From NCBI GenBank assembly GCA_041739875.1, contig JBGSNA010000388.1, forward strand, positions 19,302 to 83,301: a stretch of 64,000 bases of DNA. Reading direction: 5' to 3'. Numbering within the stretch: position 1 is the first letter of the stretch; each line of letters starts with the position of its first letter. The position numbers were made by a program, and so were the translations under genes. The stretch comes from JBBSJZ01 sp041739875 (lineage in GTDB: Bacteria > Planctomycetota > Planctomycetia > Pirellulales > Pirellulaceae). The notes under the pieces are model-generated. The model had not been told where the DNA came from, searched no databases, and was given only the letters and a program-made list of their open reading frames with translations. Positions 16,356 through 24,431 of this stretch are shown piece after piece.

Positions 16356-17681
16356 CTAGATTTTCCCAAAATAGCTGCGGCACGCTTGATCAATAAATTC
16401 AGGGCGAATGACGAGCGCCAATTTGCGGTACTTGCAAAAGTTCGCGACTTGGTTGAGCAAATCTCTTGGGTGGCAACGACGAATCGCTCGTCCCGTTCGC
16501 TGGTAAAATGCCAACATGTGCTCAGCCGCAGCCGGTGTGTCTGGAAAACCAAGTTGGCGACCGACCATTTGCATGATCTTGCGGAATTCTTCTGGCGAAG
16601 GATCATCTACGAATACCTTGTAAGGCACTCGGCGTAAAAATGCCTCGTCGACGAGTGTGCTCGGTTCGATGTTGGTGGAAAACAAAATCAACTGCTCAAA
16701 CGGAATTTGAATCTTCTTGCCCGTTGGCAACGTCAGATAGTCGAGACGGTTTTCAAGCGGAATGATCCATCGGTTCAACAGAGCTTCCGGAGCAATGCGT
16801 TGCCGCCCAAAGTCGTCAATGAGCAAACAACCGCAATTGCTTTTCATTTGGAGCGGAGCTTCGCAGATGTTGGAACGAGGATCGTGCCGAACTTCGAGGT
16901 TCTCCATCACCAACTCGCCGCCAACAATCACGGTAGGGCGTTGAATACGCGTCCAGCGACGATCCCACTCTTGAATTTTCAAGAGTTGGCCATCGGCCTC
17001 GGGAATTGGCATCGGGTGGTGGTATGCGTCGTCTTGGAGTTTGATCAGATTTCCGTCGTCATAAAGAGCTGCAGGAATCCAGATTTCTTGACCGAGACAG
17101 CGAGTTAAACACTGGGCAATGGTCGTTTTGCCGTTTCCAGGTGGGCCAAACAAGAACATTCCGGCGTTGGCATTCACGGCGGGGCCAATTAAATCAAGCA
17201 GCTCATCTTGATAAGAGATACTCGAGAGAGCACGACGCAACTCGTCACGATCGATTGGTTCCAAGCCAGCTGCCTGGGCTTCGACACTGATGACGTAATC
17301 GCTCAGTGGCACGGGCGCGACACCAACATAGCTACATTGCTGCATGTGACCGTGAGCACGCTTTTGTCCGGCTTCGGTGAGCGAGTAGTAATAATCATTG
17401 AATGATGCAGGCCGAACGTGCACAACGAGTTTTCGGGTCCGCAGAGCCTCGATCATGGGCTCAAGGACACGAAACGGTAATCCAACCTTTTCCGCCGTGC
17501 CGCGTCCGCTTAGCGTTCCACCGGTGAGCATCGTTTTCAGCAAAAGGGCTTCTACGAACGACTCGGAAAGCCCCGTCTCATGCAAGCTGCCTGGTTGAGT
17601 TGGCCAGAAGGTGTCGTCGGTCAGCAGACCACCGAGCATTCCGGATTCGATCGTGTGCGTGTCGCTTGTGAGCGTAGTCAT
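16356..17681 (-). CDS. AAA-type ATPase with N-terminal winged-helix-like region
   Basis: About 441 residues from the ATG at 17681; an upstream in-frame start (17747) would sit before a possible -10 box and is less likely. Residues about 30-115 look like a winged helix (FVEALLLKTMLTGGTLSGRG, then EALRTRKLVVHV and YYYSLTEAGQKRAHGH). The ATPase domain has Walker A GPPGNGKT (179-186), Walker B LLIDDFG (about 286-292), a sensor-1 asparagine in LILFSTN, and LRRVPYK where an arginine finger would lie. It resembles MoxR/planctomycete-type AAA proteins that remodel partner proteins. Gene order puts it first in an operon with the kinase-tubulin fusion, so a role in handling that protein is a reasonable guess. 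Confidence 0.83.
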   Translation of the reverse strand: MTTLTSDTHTIESGMLGGLLTDDTFWPTQPGSLHETGLSESFVEALLLKTMLTGGTLSGRGTAEKVGLPFRVLEPMIEALRTRKLVVHVRPASFNDYYYSLTEAGQKRAHGHMQQCSYVGVAPVPLSDYVISVEAQAAGLEPIDRDELRRALSSISYQDELLDLIGPAVNANAGMFLFGPPGNGKTTIAQCLTRCLGQEIWIPAALYDDGNLIKLQDDAYHHPMPIPEADGQLLKIQEWDRRWTRIQRPTVIVGGELVMENLEVRHDPRSNICEAPLQMKSNCGCLLIDDFGRQRIAPEALLNRWIIPLENRLDYLTLPTGKKIQIPFEQLILFSTNIEPSTLVDEAFLRRVPYKVFVDDPSPEEFRKIMQMVGRQLGFPDTPAAAEHMLAFYQRTGRAIRRCHPRDLLNQVANFCKYRKLALVIRPEFIDQACRSYFGKI

Positions 17682-17703
17682 AACGATGTTGCGGCTGGTG
17701 AGG

Positions 17704-17709
17704 ATTATA
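17704..17709 (-). promoter_or_regulatory. Possible -10 box for the AAA/kinase-tubulin operon
   Basis: Read on the minus strand this is TATAAT, 22 bases before the ATG at 17681. No good TTGACA-like partner sits 16-18 bases upstream, so support is limited. It favours the 17681 start over 17747. Confidence 0.35.
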
Positions 17710-17923
17710 GAGTGCGATTTGTCGCTCGTAGGCTTCGGCGACCGCACAAAGCTAGCTCGCGTTTTGACGCTCGAAGCAAAATTGCCAAATTGCTTCTTCG
17801 CAGATCTTTTTGCTTAGGTTTTTTGCCCGCGACATATTTCACAACCTACCTTTGGCATGGTGACTCAGTTGAGAGTTGCTTTTTATCCCACTGTTGATTC
17901 GCAAACGACGAAGTCAGCCCGCT

Positions 17924-19039
17924 ATGCCCTCGATTGACAACGCCACATTGGAACGACTCCGCCGCAGCACGCATCTGACGGAGGACGTTTTTTTCCTTAG
18001 CGGACCCACAAGTCCGGGTGACATCGTTCAGCACACGCCGATCGATGCCAATCCGTATGTTGTTGGACGCAAATCGGGCGTCTCAATGAAGCTCCAGTTC
18101 CGCACAGTCAGCGGCAATCACGCCTCACTGTGGGTTGAGGAAGGGAAGCTAAATCTTCGTGATCTGGGGAGTACAAACGGAACATTCGTCAACGGAACGC
18201 GACTTGAGGGCACAACGGTCATCAGCGACGAAGACCTCATTCACTTTGCTGAGGCTCCGTTCCGAGTCCGCCGCCAGTCTGCATCGGGTTTCACGGCTGG
18301 AACCGTTTGCGAAAACGTATGCGACCAGGCGTTAGCTCTCGTGCAGTTTGATCGATTAATGAGCCAGCGACTTGTTAAACCACACTTCCAACCGATCGTC
18401 AAAATGTCGGACCGCTCGCTCCAGGGTCACGAAGTTCTTGGCCGCGGAAGCGTTTACGGCCTTGAATCTGTCAGAGCGATGTTCCAAGCCGCTGAGCAAC
18501 TCAATCTCGAAGTTGAATTGAGTCAGTTGCTTCGGTGGGAAGGCATCCGTGTTGGACGAGACCTTCCGGAATCACCAACACTTTTCGTCAATACACACCC
18601 GAAAGAACTGAACGATACTTTGGGGCTAATTGATTCACTTCGTCGCGTCCGCGAATTGACCGGAAACACTCGTTTGGTCTTAGAAATTCATGAGTCGGCC
18701 GTCACACAGCCTGCCATGATGCAGAAAATTTGTGCCTGTTTACAAGATCTCGAAATCGGTTTGGCCTATGACGATTTCGGCTCCGGCCAAGCTCGTTTGG
18801 CGGAACTAATCGAAGCCCGACCGGACTGTGTCAAATTTGATATCTCCTTGATTCGCGGAATTGATACTGCAGACGAGAACCGATTGCGAATGCTTCGAAC
18901 CTTGGTCCAGATGGTTCGTGACCTGGACATTCGCTCGCTGGCGGAGGGAATCGAAACTGCCGGTGAGGCGGAAGTGTGCCAGGAACTCGGCTTCGAACTC
19001 GGCCAAGGATACTTTTACGGACGTCCATCACCCGCCTAG
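17924..19039 (+). CDS. FHA-EAL protein (phosphothreonine reader fused to c-di-GMP phosphodiesterase)
   Basis: A 371-residue cytoplasmic protein. Residues about 40-115 are an FHA domain with GRKSG, SGNHASL and LRDLGSTNGTFVNG, which includes the Arg, Ser, His and Asn residues used to bind phosphothreonine. Residues about 155-370 are an EAL domain that keeps the catalytic set: Glu170 (EVL in place of EAL), Asn223, Glu254, Asp283-Asp284 (DDFGSG), Lys304, Glu341 (AEGIET) and Gln361 (QGYFYGRPSP). It should therefore be able to hydrolyse c-di-GMP. It is divergent from the AAA/kinase-tubulin operon and upstream of the polysaccharide export genes. The ATG at 17924 is preferred over the 17876 start. 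Confidence 0.9.
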   Translation: MPSIDNATLERLRRSTHLTEDVFFLSGPTSPGDIVQHTPIDANPYVVGRKSGVSMKLQFRTVSGNHASLWVEEGKLNLRDLGSTNGTFVNGTRLEGTTVISDEDLIHFAEAPFRVRRQSASGFTAGTVCENVCDQALALVQFDRLMSQRLVKPHFQPIVKMSDRSLQGHEVLGRGSVYGLESVRAMFQAAEQLNLEVELSQLLRWEGIRVGRDLPESPTLFVNTHPKELNDTLGLIDSLRRVRELTGNTRLVLEIHESAVTQPAMMQKICACLQDLEIGLAYDDFGSGQARLAELIEARPDCVKFDISLIRGIDTADENRLRMLRTLVQMVRDLDIRSLAEGIETAGEAEVCQELGFELGQGYFYGRPSPA

Positions 19040-19339
19040 TGTTTGTGTTGATCAATCGTGAAACTTGTCGTGCTAGCGAGTGCTCCCGTTAAAATTTGAC
19101 GGTTATAGCAGTTGCTCCGATGGCTCCGTCGTCGACTAGCGCACTCGCCGAGGTTTGTTCGCGCCCGATCGTAACGATGGTCCGATGTAAACCGTGTAGT
19201 TGTTTTTTGACTGTTGCACCAACGTTGATGCGATCGCTCGCACGATGAACGCCAGGCATTGCTGCCCATTTCATCGCGGGCACCGTTGAAAGCGGGCTAG
19301 CCCACAGTCGAAAAAACCAATAACCGCAGGGATGCAAGC
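19040..19339. other. 300-base intergenic region before the export-protein operon
   Basis: Lies between the FHA-EAL stop and the GTG of the next gene, both on the plus strand. Minus-strand frames cross it but also run into coding sequence and look spurious. It probably holds the promoter of the next operon; I see no clear box or terminator. Confidence 0.5.
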
Positions 19340-20818
19340 GTGTTCGGATCACATCTAACAGCACCGATTCAACAAGCGGCGAAACGTCGAGAACGACTCG
19401 CCGGTTTTGTTGCGTTTTCGCTCCTATCCCTTTCACTACTCGAATCACCCGCAACGGTTTCGGCACAGTCGACTATTCCCTACACAGAGTCTGCATATTC
19501 GGCGAATACACGAGTTAATCGCCAAGCAAGTGCGATTGAGAGATTGCCGGCCAGTACGATTGCAGTGGGTCTACCCGATACCCGCTCGTCCAATACCAGC
19601 AAGTCCTCAACTCGAACTGGATCCGCCAACAATCCCAACACGACGCCGAAACCATTGCGACTTCCTCCGGCCACGATCGTCGATCGTTTTGAAACAGAAC
19701 TCCTGCCGGAACCGTCACAAAATTCGCGTTTCACGCCGATTCAAGTTCGAACGCCGACATGGCTTCCGGCGGTGACGTCTTCGACCAAGCACATTGAGGG
19801 GCGCCGACTTCTGGACCAAGCGCACCATGAGTATTCCGTGGCCGCTTATGCATCCGCCGAAGCATCGGGCTGGAACTCGCTTCGGCATTTCGCCGCCGCG
19901 ATCGACTCGGCAGCAACACATTCTTCGATAAACCAATCCGGCGAATCAGGACATCTTTCCGCCTTGGAAAGCTTAGCGATCGCCGAAACCGCCATTCGAG
20001 AATCGAAAGACTTCTCTGGACCGTATGTTTCGACGGAACCAGCCGCAATTGAAAGATTCATTCGCTGTCACAAGACCAAGATTCTGCGTCCAAGCAACAG
20101 CCGTGAGTACGCCACGACTTCGGCCGCTGAAGCGATTGATCGCTACATGAACGAAGCTCGTATTCGGCTCCGCCCCATTGCGGCGGCAAGTGTCGATGCA
20201 GCCGAGGCAATGGACTTGCTCGCCGAAGTCTACCTCGGCCGCTACGAATCAGACGCGTTGCCAAACGAGATCTCGCTCACGTTGTGGCGAGCTGTTGTCC
20301 AAGGCCAACCAGGCAACCCAATGGTCGCCAGCACGCTTGGTAAACAATTGGCGAGAATTGGCCTTTACGAAGAATCACGCTGGGCCCTTCAGCACTCACT
20401 TTCAATTGCGGCTGATCCACAAACGGCGCTTGTGCTAGCCGACGTCACTCGTCGAACCGGCGACATTCAAACAGCGGATCAAATGCAATACAGCATTGCG
20501 AGGGATTTCCCAGGAGCGTTGCACCCTAGCGAACAGCGTCTGCCGGACGTCATGCAGCTTTCTCCCGAACAATTCGCAGCCCTTTCACAGCCTGTGATGC
20601 TTCAACCGAATTACGCGAATCCGTCGACATCATTTGCCAGCCCCGTTGCCAAATCGAATGGCATCAATGCAACGTTGGCAAGTGCGAAGTTACCGCGTCG
20701 CGAATCTGAGGCTGCATCCGAGAACCAGCCCGACGGGACATCGGTCATCGAGCCATCGACTGATTCAACGCCTTCGCTCTTCAAGGGCTTCATGAAGCGT
20801 TTCGGAGGATCCAAGTGA
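19340..20818 (+). CDS. Secreted tetratricopeptide-like protein of unknown function
   Basis: A 492-residue protein from a GTG start with a signal peptide (hydrophobic core AGFVAFSLLSLSLLES, likely cleavage near TVSAQ). A Ser/Thr/Asn-rich stretch (about 50-125) precedes a helical part. Residues about 325-420 read like tetratricopeptide repeats (VASTLGKQLARIGLYEESRW, SLSIAADPQTALVLADVTRR). Its last codon overlaps the next gene's GTG (GTGA), so it is translationally coupled to the polysaccharide export protein. A scaffold role in the periplasm or outer membrane is plausible. I do not recognise the family. Confidence 0.8.
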   Translation: MFGSHLTAPIQQAAKRRERLAGFVAFSLLSLSLLESPATVSAQSTIPYTESAYSANTRVNRQASAIERLPASTIAVGLPDTRSSNTSKSSTRTGSANNPNTTPKPLRLPPATIVDRFETELLPEPSQNSRFTPIQVRTPTWLPAVTSSTKHIEGRRLLDQAHHEYSVAAYASAEASGWNSLRHFAAAIDSAATHSSINQSGESGHLSALESLAIAETAIRESKDFSGPYVSTEPAAIERFIRCHKTKILRPSNSREYATTSAAEAIDRYMNEARIRLRPIAAASVDAAEAMDLLAEVYLGRYESDALPNEISLTLWRAVVQGQPGNPMVASTLGKQLARIGLYEESRWALQHSLSIAADPQTALVLADVTRRTGDIQTADQMQYSIARDFPGALHPSEQRLPDVMQLSPEQFAALSQPVMLQPNYANPSTSFASPVAKSNGINATLASAKLPRRESEAASENQPDGTSVIEPSTDSTPSLFKGFMKRFGGSK

Positions 20819-22035
20819 AACGATCTGTCCGATCATTGACTTCACTTGCAGTGACTTCACTCGCTTTGCTATTCGCCGCGTCATCCACACTGCATGCGCA
20901 GGAAAACGACTTGGCGCACTCCGGTGGCACGATGCAAACACACCGCACAGAGGGCTGTGGATGCCGCAACGTACCCGGTGGCTATCCTTGCCTTGGAGGA
21001 TGCCAGAATTGCATGATGGGCGTCGATTGCCAGGGTCATTGTGGCGCCGAAGCTCGTTGGAGCGACATGCGACGAATGCCGTTCAACAGCTATGGACCTG
21101 GCGCGTATGCTGGTCCGTCGCGGCTTGCACATCTGAGTGAATATCGTCTTCGACCCAATGACGAACTCCAACTGTTCTATCTGATCACACGTCGTCAAAA
21201 CATTGGCGACTACAAGCTGACGCCGGGCGATGAGATCTTGATCGAGTCACTTTCCGATGATGATCTGTCTCGCGGCACATTGGATAGCGGATTGCAAATC
21301 CAACCGGATGGCACAATCACCGTGCGTATGCTTGGCCAAGTTCAAGCCGCAGGCTTAACCGTTGAGCAGCTTAGAACATCCTTAGAAGAGCAGTACAAGA
21401 AATTTCTGGATGAGCCAGCGATTGATGTGACTCCTGTCAAAACCAATACACTCGCAGAAGACATTCGCGCGGCGGTAGGCGGTCAAAGCGGATTGCAACA
21501 ACAAGCCATTCTCGTCCGTGTGATGCCCGACGGAAAAATTCGATTGCCGGGAATTGGTGAGCTCTGTGTGCAAGGGTTTTCACTCAGCGAGCTCAAGCGA
21601 GAAATCAACCACCGATACGCAGAAATCGTCGTCGGATTGGAGATTGAACCGGTATTGAGTCAACAAGCCCCGCACTTTGCGCACGTGCTCGGTGCCGTGG
21701 GCACTCCCTCACGCGTCGAGCTCCAAGGACCAACGACGGTTCTCGGCGCCATCGCGTCCGCCGGTGGGCACTTGCCAGGCGGAAATCTTCGTCAGGTCGT
21801 CGTGCTCCGACGTGCCGAAGATTGGCGATTGATCTCAACGATGCTGGACTTGCAAGGTGCCGTTTATGGACGACGACCAACGCCAGCAGACGAAATCTGG
21901 ATTCGCGACGGCGATGTCATCATCGTGCCCAATAAGCCGATCCAAGTATTTGATAACTGGGTCCGACAAGTGTTTACCGAAGGCATCTACGGGGTACTAC
22001 CGGTCGGAATTCTCAATAACAATGGTAACAACTAG
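20815..22035 (+). CDS. Wza-like polysaccharide biosynthesis/export protein
   Basis: A 406-residue outer-membrane polysaccharide export protein. After a signal peptide (SLALLFAASSTLHAQ) comes a cysteine-rich insert with about nine cysteines in 45 residues (GCGCRNVPGGYPCLGGC and onward). The conserved Poly_export and SLBB parts follow: YRLRPNDELQLFY, YKLTPGDEILIES, IQPDGTITVRMLGQV, then a second repeat MPDGKIRLPGIGELCVQG and a C-terminal SLBB-like GDVIIVPNKP. Such proteins form the outer-membrane channel for capsule or exopolysaccharide. It is coupled to the preceding TPR-like gene. Its stop codon overlaps the stop of the convergent gene by two bases. Confidence 0.88.
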   Translation: MKRSVRSLTSLAVTSLALLFAASSTLHAQENDLAHSGGTMQTHRTEGCGCRNVPGGYPCLGGCQNCMMGVDCQGHCGAEARWSDMRRMPFNSYGPGAYAGPSRLAHLSEYRLRPNDELQLFYLITRRQNIGDYKLTPGDEILIESLSDDDLSRGTLDSGLQIQPDGTITVRMLGQVQAAGLTVEQLRTSLEEQYKKFLDEPAIDVTPVKTNTLAEDIRAAVGGQSGLQQQAILVRVMPDGKIRLPGIGELCVQGFSLSELKREINHRYAEIVVGLEIEPVLSQQAPHFAHVLGAVGTPSRVELQGPTTVLGAIASAGGHLPGGNLRQVVVLRRAEDWRLISTMLDLQGAVYGRRPTPADEIWIRDGDVIIVPNKPIQVFDNWVRQVFTEGIYGVLPVGILNNNGNN

Positions 22036-23282
22036 CGTTGCAGAATTTCTTCAACGGTGACAGCGTGAATCGCTTCGAGGGATTGTTCAAAGAGTTCCGT
22101 TTCCATTGCGGCTCGCTCATGTTCGACACGCATCATTTCCACTTGGAAGCGTTTTACTCGCTGGCGAAGCTCTAAACGCAGCTCAACCATTTCCTGAACC
22201 TTCTCGCGAATCGTATCCCTTTCGTCATCGTCTTCTTCTTCTTCTTCGTTCTTGATCGCACGGTACTCGTTTGCCAGTCGCTCGATGATTCGGTCCAGTC
22301 GTTCAATGTTATGCATCAATTCGTCCACGCTGCCGATTGGAGCGTGACCTCGCGGTGCTTGCTCTCGGGGGCCGTGCTCTCGGGGGTTGTGCTCTCGGGG
22401 GTTGTGCTCTCGGGCATTGTGCTCTCGGGCATTGTGATCTTGTGGGCCGTGCTCTTGTGGGCCGTGTTCTTGTGGGCCGTGCTCTTGCGGGCCTCTGTCT
22501 TGCGGGCCTCTGTCTTGCGGGCCTCTGTCTTGCGGGTCGCGAACTTGGTTTGCGTGTCTTGGAGCTTCAGGTCGAGGTCCCTGTTGACGTCTCTCGAATT
22601 CTTCAAGTGCAGCATTGAGTGGTCGAATGCTGGGGTGCTCTGGACCGTGTTCGCGGATTAGACGTTCTCGCAACTCTCGCATCTCCATGACCTTCCGAAG
22701 CATTTGCACGGGGGCTTCAGGTGCCCAGCCTTGATGCGGTCCGTTGTCTTGAGTCTGTTTGGGACGCTCGGTCTGTAAATCTTGGTCCCAAGCATCGACG
22801 GCTCGTTCACGATTCTCAGGCTCACGAAGCTGAAGTTCTCGCTCCAAGTTCTTCCGTTTCGCAGCTTCTTTGTCTTGGTTCAAGGCAGCTTCGTCTTCTG
22901 CTGCTTGGTCTTTTTCTGCAGTTTCCTTCTTGGCAGTTTCTTTTTTGGCAGCTTCATTGCGTTGAGCTTCAAGCTTGGCTTTTGCTTTTTCGCGGTCCTC
23001 TTTTGACTGCTGTTGAATGTCGGTCTTTTTTTCGCTTGCCCATTGAACGGCATCATCGAATTCAATCGCCAGCACCGGACGGGGATCGTCAAAGACCGGC
23101 AAGCCCGTCACGAAGGCTGGCACGGGTGTCGGCGAGCCTGCCGCTCCGTAAACGTATTGCGCTTTGACGGAATTGCTCTGCATCGCAATCAAAACGACAA
23201 GTAAGCAAAACCATTTCCGTGACGCCGTGACGGCTGGGTGCCTGTTGAACGCTGAGTATGTGTTGAATGTTGAGTGCATCAT
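22032..23282 (-). CDS. Secreted repeat-rich coiled-coil protein
   Basis: A 416-residue protein with a signal peptide (KWFCLLVVLIAMQSNSVKAQ). Residues 85-165 are a highly charged Lys/Glu/Ala-rich coiled coil. Residues 251-315 are thirteen pentapeptide units of the type Q-E-H-G-P, and residues 320-400 form another long acidic coiled coil. No enzyme domain is visible. The composition suggests an extended structural or surface protein. It lies downstream of trpD on the same strand, but 79 bases apart, and is convergent with the export-protein operon, with stop codons overlapping at CTAG (22032-22035). Confidence 0.75.
   Translation of the reverse strand: MMHSTFNTYSAFNRHPAVTASRKWFCLLVVLIAMQSNSVKAQYVYGAAGSPTPVPAFVTGLPVFDDPRPVLAIEFDDAVQWASEKKTDIQQQSKEDREKAKAKLEAQRNEAAKKETAKKETAEKDQAAEDEAALNQDKEAAKRKNLERELQLREPENRERAVDAWDQDLQTERPKQTQDNGPHQGWAPEAPVQMLRKVMEMRELRERLIREHGPEHPSIRPLNAALEEFERRQQGPRPEAPRHANQVRDPQDRGPQDRGPQDRGPQEHGPQEHGPQEHGPQDHNAREHNAREHNPREHNPREHGPREQAPRGHAPIGSVDELMHNIERLDRIIERLANEYRAIKNEEEEEDDDERDTIREKVQEMVELRLELRQRVKRFQVEMMRVEHERAAMETELFEQSLEAIHAVTVEEILQR
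22338..22532 (-). repeat. Thirteen 15-bp tandem units (pentapeptide repeat)
   Basis: 195 bases of uninterrupted 15-base units, encoding three QDRGP, three QEHGP, QDHNA, REHNA, two REHNP, REHGP, REQAP and RGHAP. Units grade into one another, as expected of expansion by slippage or unequal exchange. There are no spacers, so this is not a CRISPR array. Confidence 0.95.
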
Positions 23283-23361
23283 TCGACGCTCCGATTACTG
23301 GAGTTGCGAGGCCTGGATTCGGGAGGACCTAAGTAATGTAGCAATTAACCTATCGTGCTGC

Positions 23362-24411
23362 TTAAGCAGAGGATGGCACATTTTGGAGCTGGGCAAGTTT
23401 TTCGCGAGCTATTCCGGAATCAAGTTTCTCGGCTGCAAGATCGACAGCGGACTTTAGATTGTCGGTTGCACCCACGAGCAGGAGTGCGGCGGCAGCGCCA
23501 GCCAGCACCGTATCCCGATGTGGGCCTTTCTCGCCGTCAAACACCCGACGGATGATCTTTGCGCTCGCGGCCGGATCCGCTGCATAAAGGGACTCGAGCG
23601 AATGAGTTCCCAAACCGAAAGATTCTGGCGTCCAGCAATGGGGTGTGATCTCAAGACCGTTTGCCGAAGCTTGCTGGTTAAGGGCCGCTTTCACCTCGAG
23701 TACGTGAGTTTCGCAACCCAGCGAGACTTCGTCTTGTCCGTCCGCAGCATGAATGACGAACGATCGAGTGGTGCCAAGTTGGGCGATTGCTGCAGCGATC
23801 TTGTGATGTGCTTGGGTGGAACTCGTCCCGAGTAGCTGGTGCGTCGCACCGGCGGGGTTGCAAAGCGGGCCCAAGTAATTGAAAAGGGTCCGCACGCCGA
23901 GTTGTCGACGGATTGCCCCAACGTGTCGCATTGCCGGGTGCATTTTGGGAGCAAAACAAAAACAAATCCCGATCCGGTCCAACCGCTCAGCAACGGCCTT
24001 TACATCGGATTCGATCGTCACCCCTAGTTGCTCGAGGACGTCCGCTGATCCTGATAAGCTCGTGGCTCGCCGGTTTCCGTGTTTGGCGACTGCGACACCG
24101 CATGCCGCAGCCAGAATTGCGACGGCTGTCGAAATATTGAATGTGCCCGATCCGCTGCCACCGGTTCCACAGGTGTCGAGCAAGAGAGTGTGGCGGTGGG
24201 GAATGGTGGTCATATGACGTCGCAGCGCCCTTGCCGCACCAACCAATTCGTCGACAGATTCCCCTTTTTCTCGAAGGGCGAGCAATAATTGCCCTACGGC
24301 GGCATCCTCCGCACCGCCGCTGAGCATGATATCGATCAGCTCGCTGGTCTGGTCCGCGGTAAGGTCTTGCCCCTGCTGGGCTTGGGCGATTGCGGTTTCA
24401 AAAACTGACAT
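23362..24411 (-). CDS. trpD: Anthranilate phosphoribosyltransferase TrpD
   Basis: TrpD joins anthranilate and phosphoribosyl pyrophosphate in tryptophan synthesis. The 349-residue protein has the substrate motifs DTCGTGGSGSGTFNIST and KHGNRRATSLSGSADVLEQLG, and the later DEVSLG block. It is a stand-alone gene here, without trpG or other trp genes nearby, as is common in planctomycetes. It is divergent from the nucleoside hydrolase gene with only 20 bases between start codons, so their promoters must overlap or lie in each other's coding region. Confidence 0.95.
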   Translation of the reverse strand: MSVFETAIAQAQQGQDLTADQTSELIDIMLSGGAEDAAVGQLLLALREKGESVDELVGAARALRRHMTTIPHRHTLLLDTCGTGGSGSGTFNISTAVAILAAACGVAVAKHGNRRATSLSGSADVLEQLGVTIESDVKAVAERLDRIGICFCFAPKMHPAMRHVGAIRRQLGVRTLFNYLGPLCNPAGATHQLLGTSSTQAHHKIAAAIAQLGTTRSFVIHAADGQDEVSLGCETHVLEVKAALNQQASANGLEITPHCWTPESFGLGTHSLESLYAADPAASAKIIRRVFDGEKGPHRDTVLAGAAAALLLVGATDNLKSAVDLAAEKLDSGIAREKLAQLQNVPSSA

Positions 24412-24431
24412 AAAATCCTAAACTCTCCGAC

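Noticed and set aside
19089..19466. 125-residue minus-strand frame in the intergenic region and into the next gene
   Set aside because: Extends into coding sequence of the export operon; no recognisable content.
22338..22532. Possible CRISPR array
   Set aside because: Units are 15 bp with no spacers and encode a pentapeptide repeat in frame.
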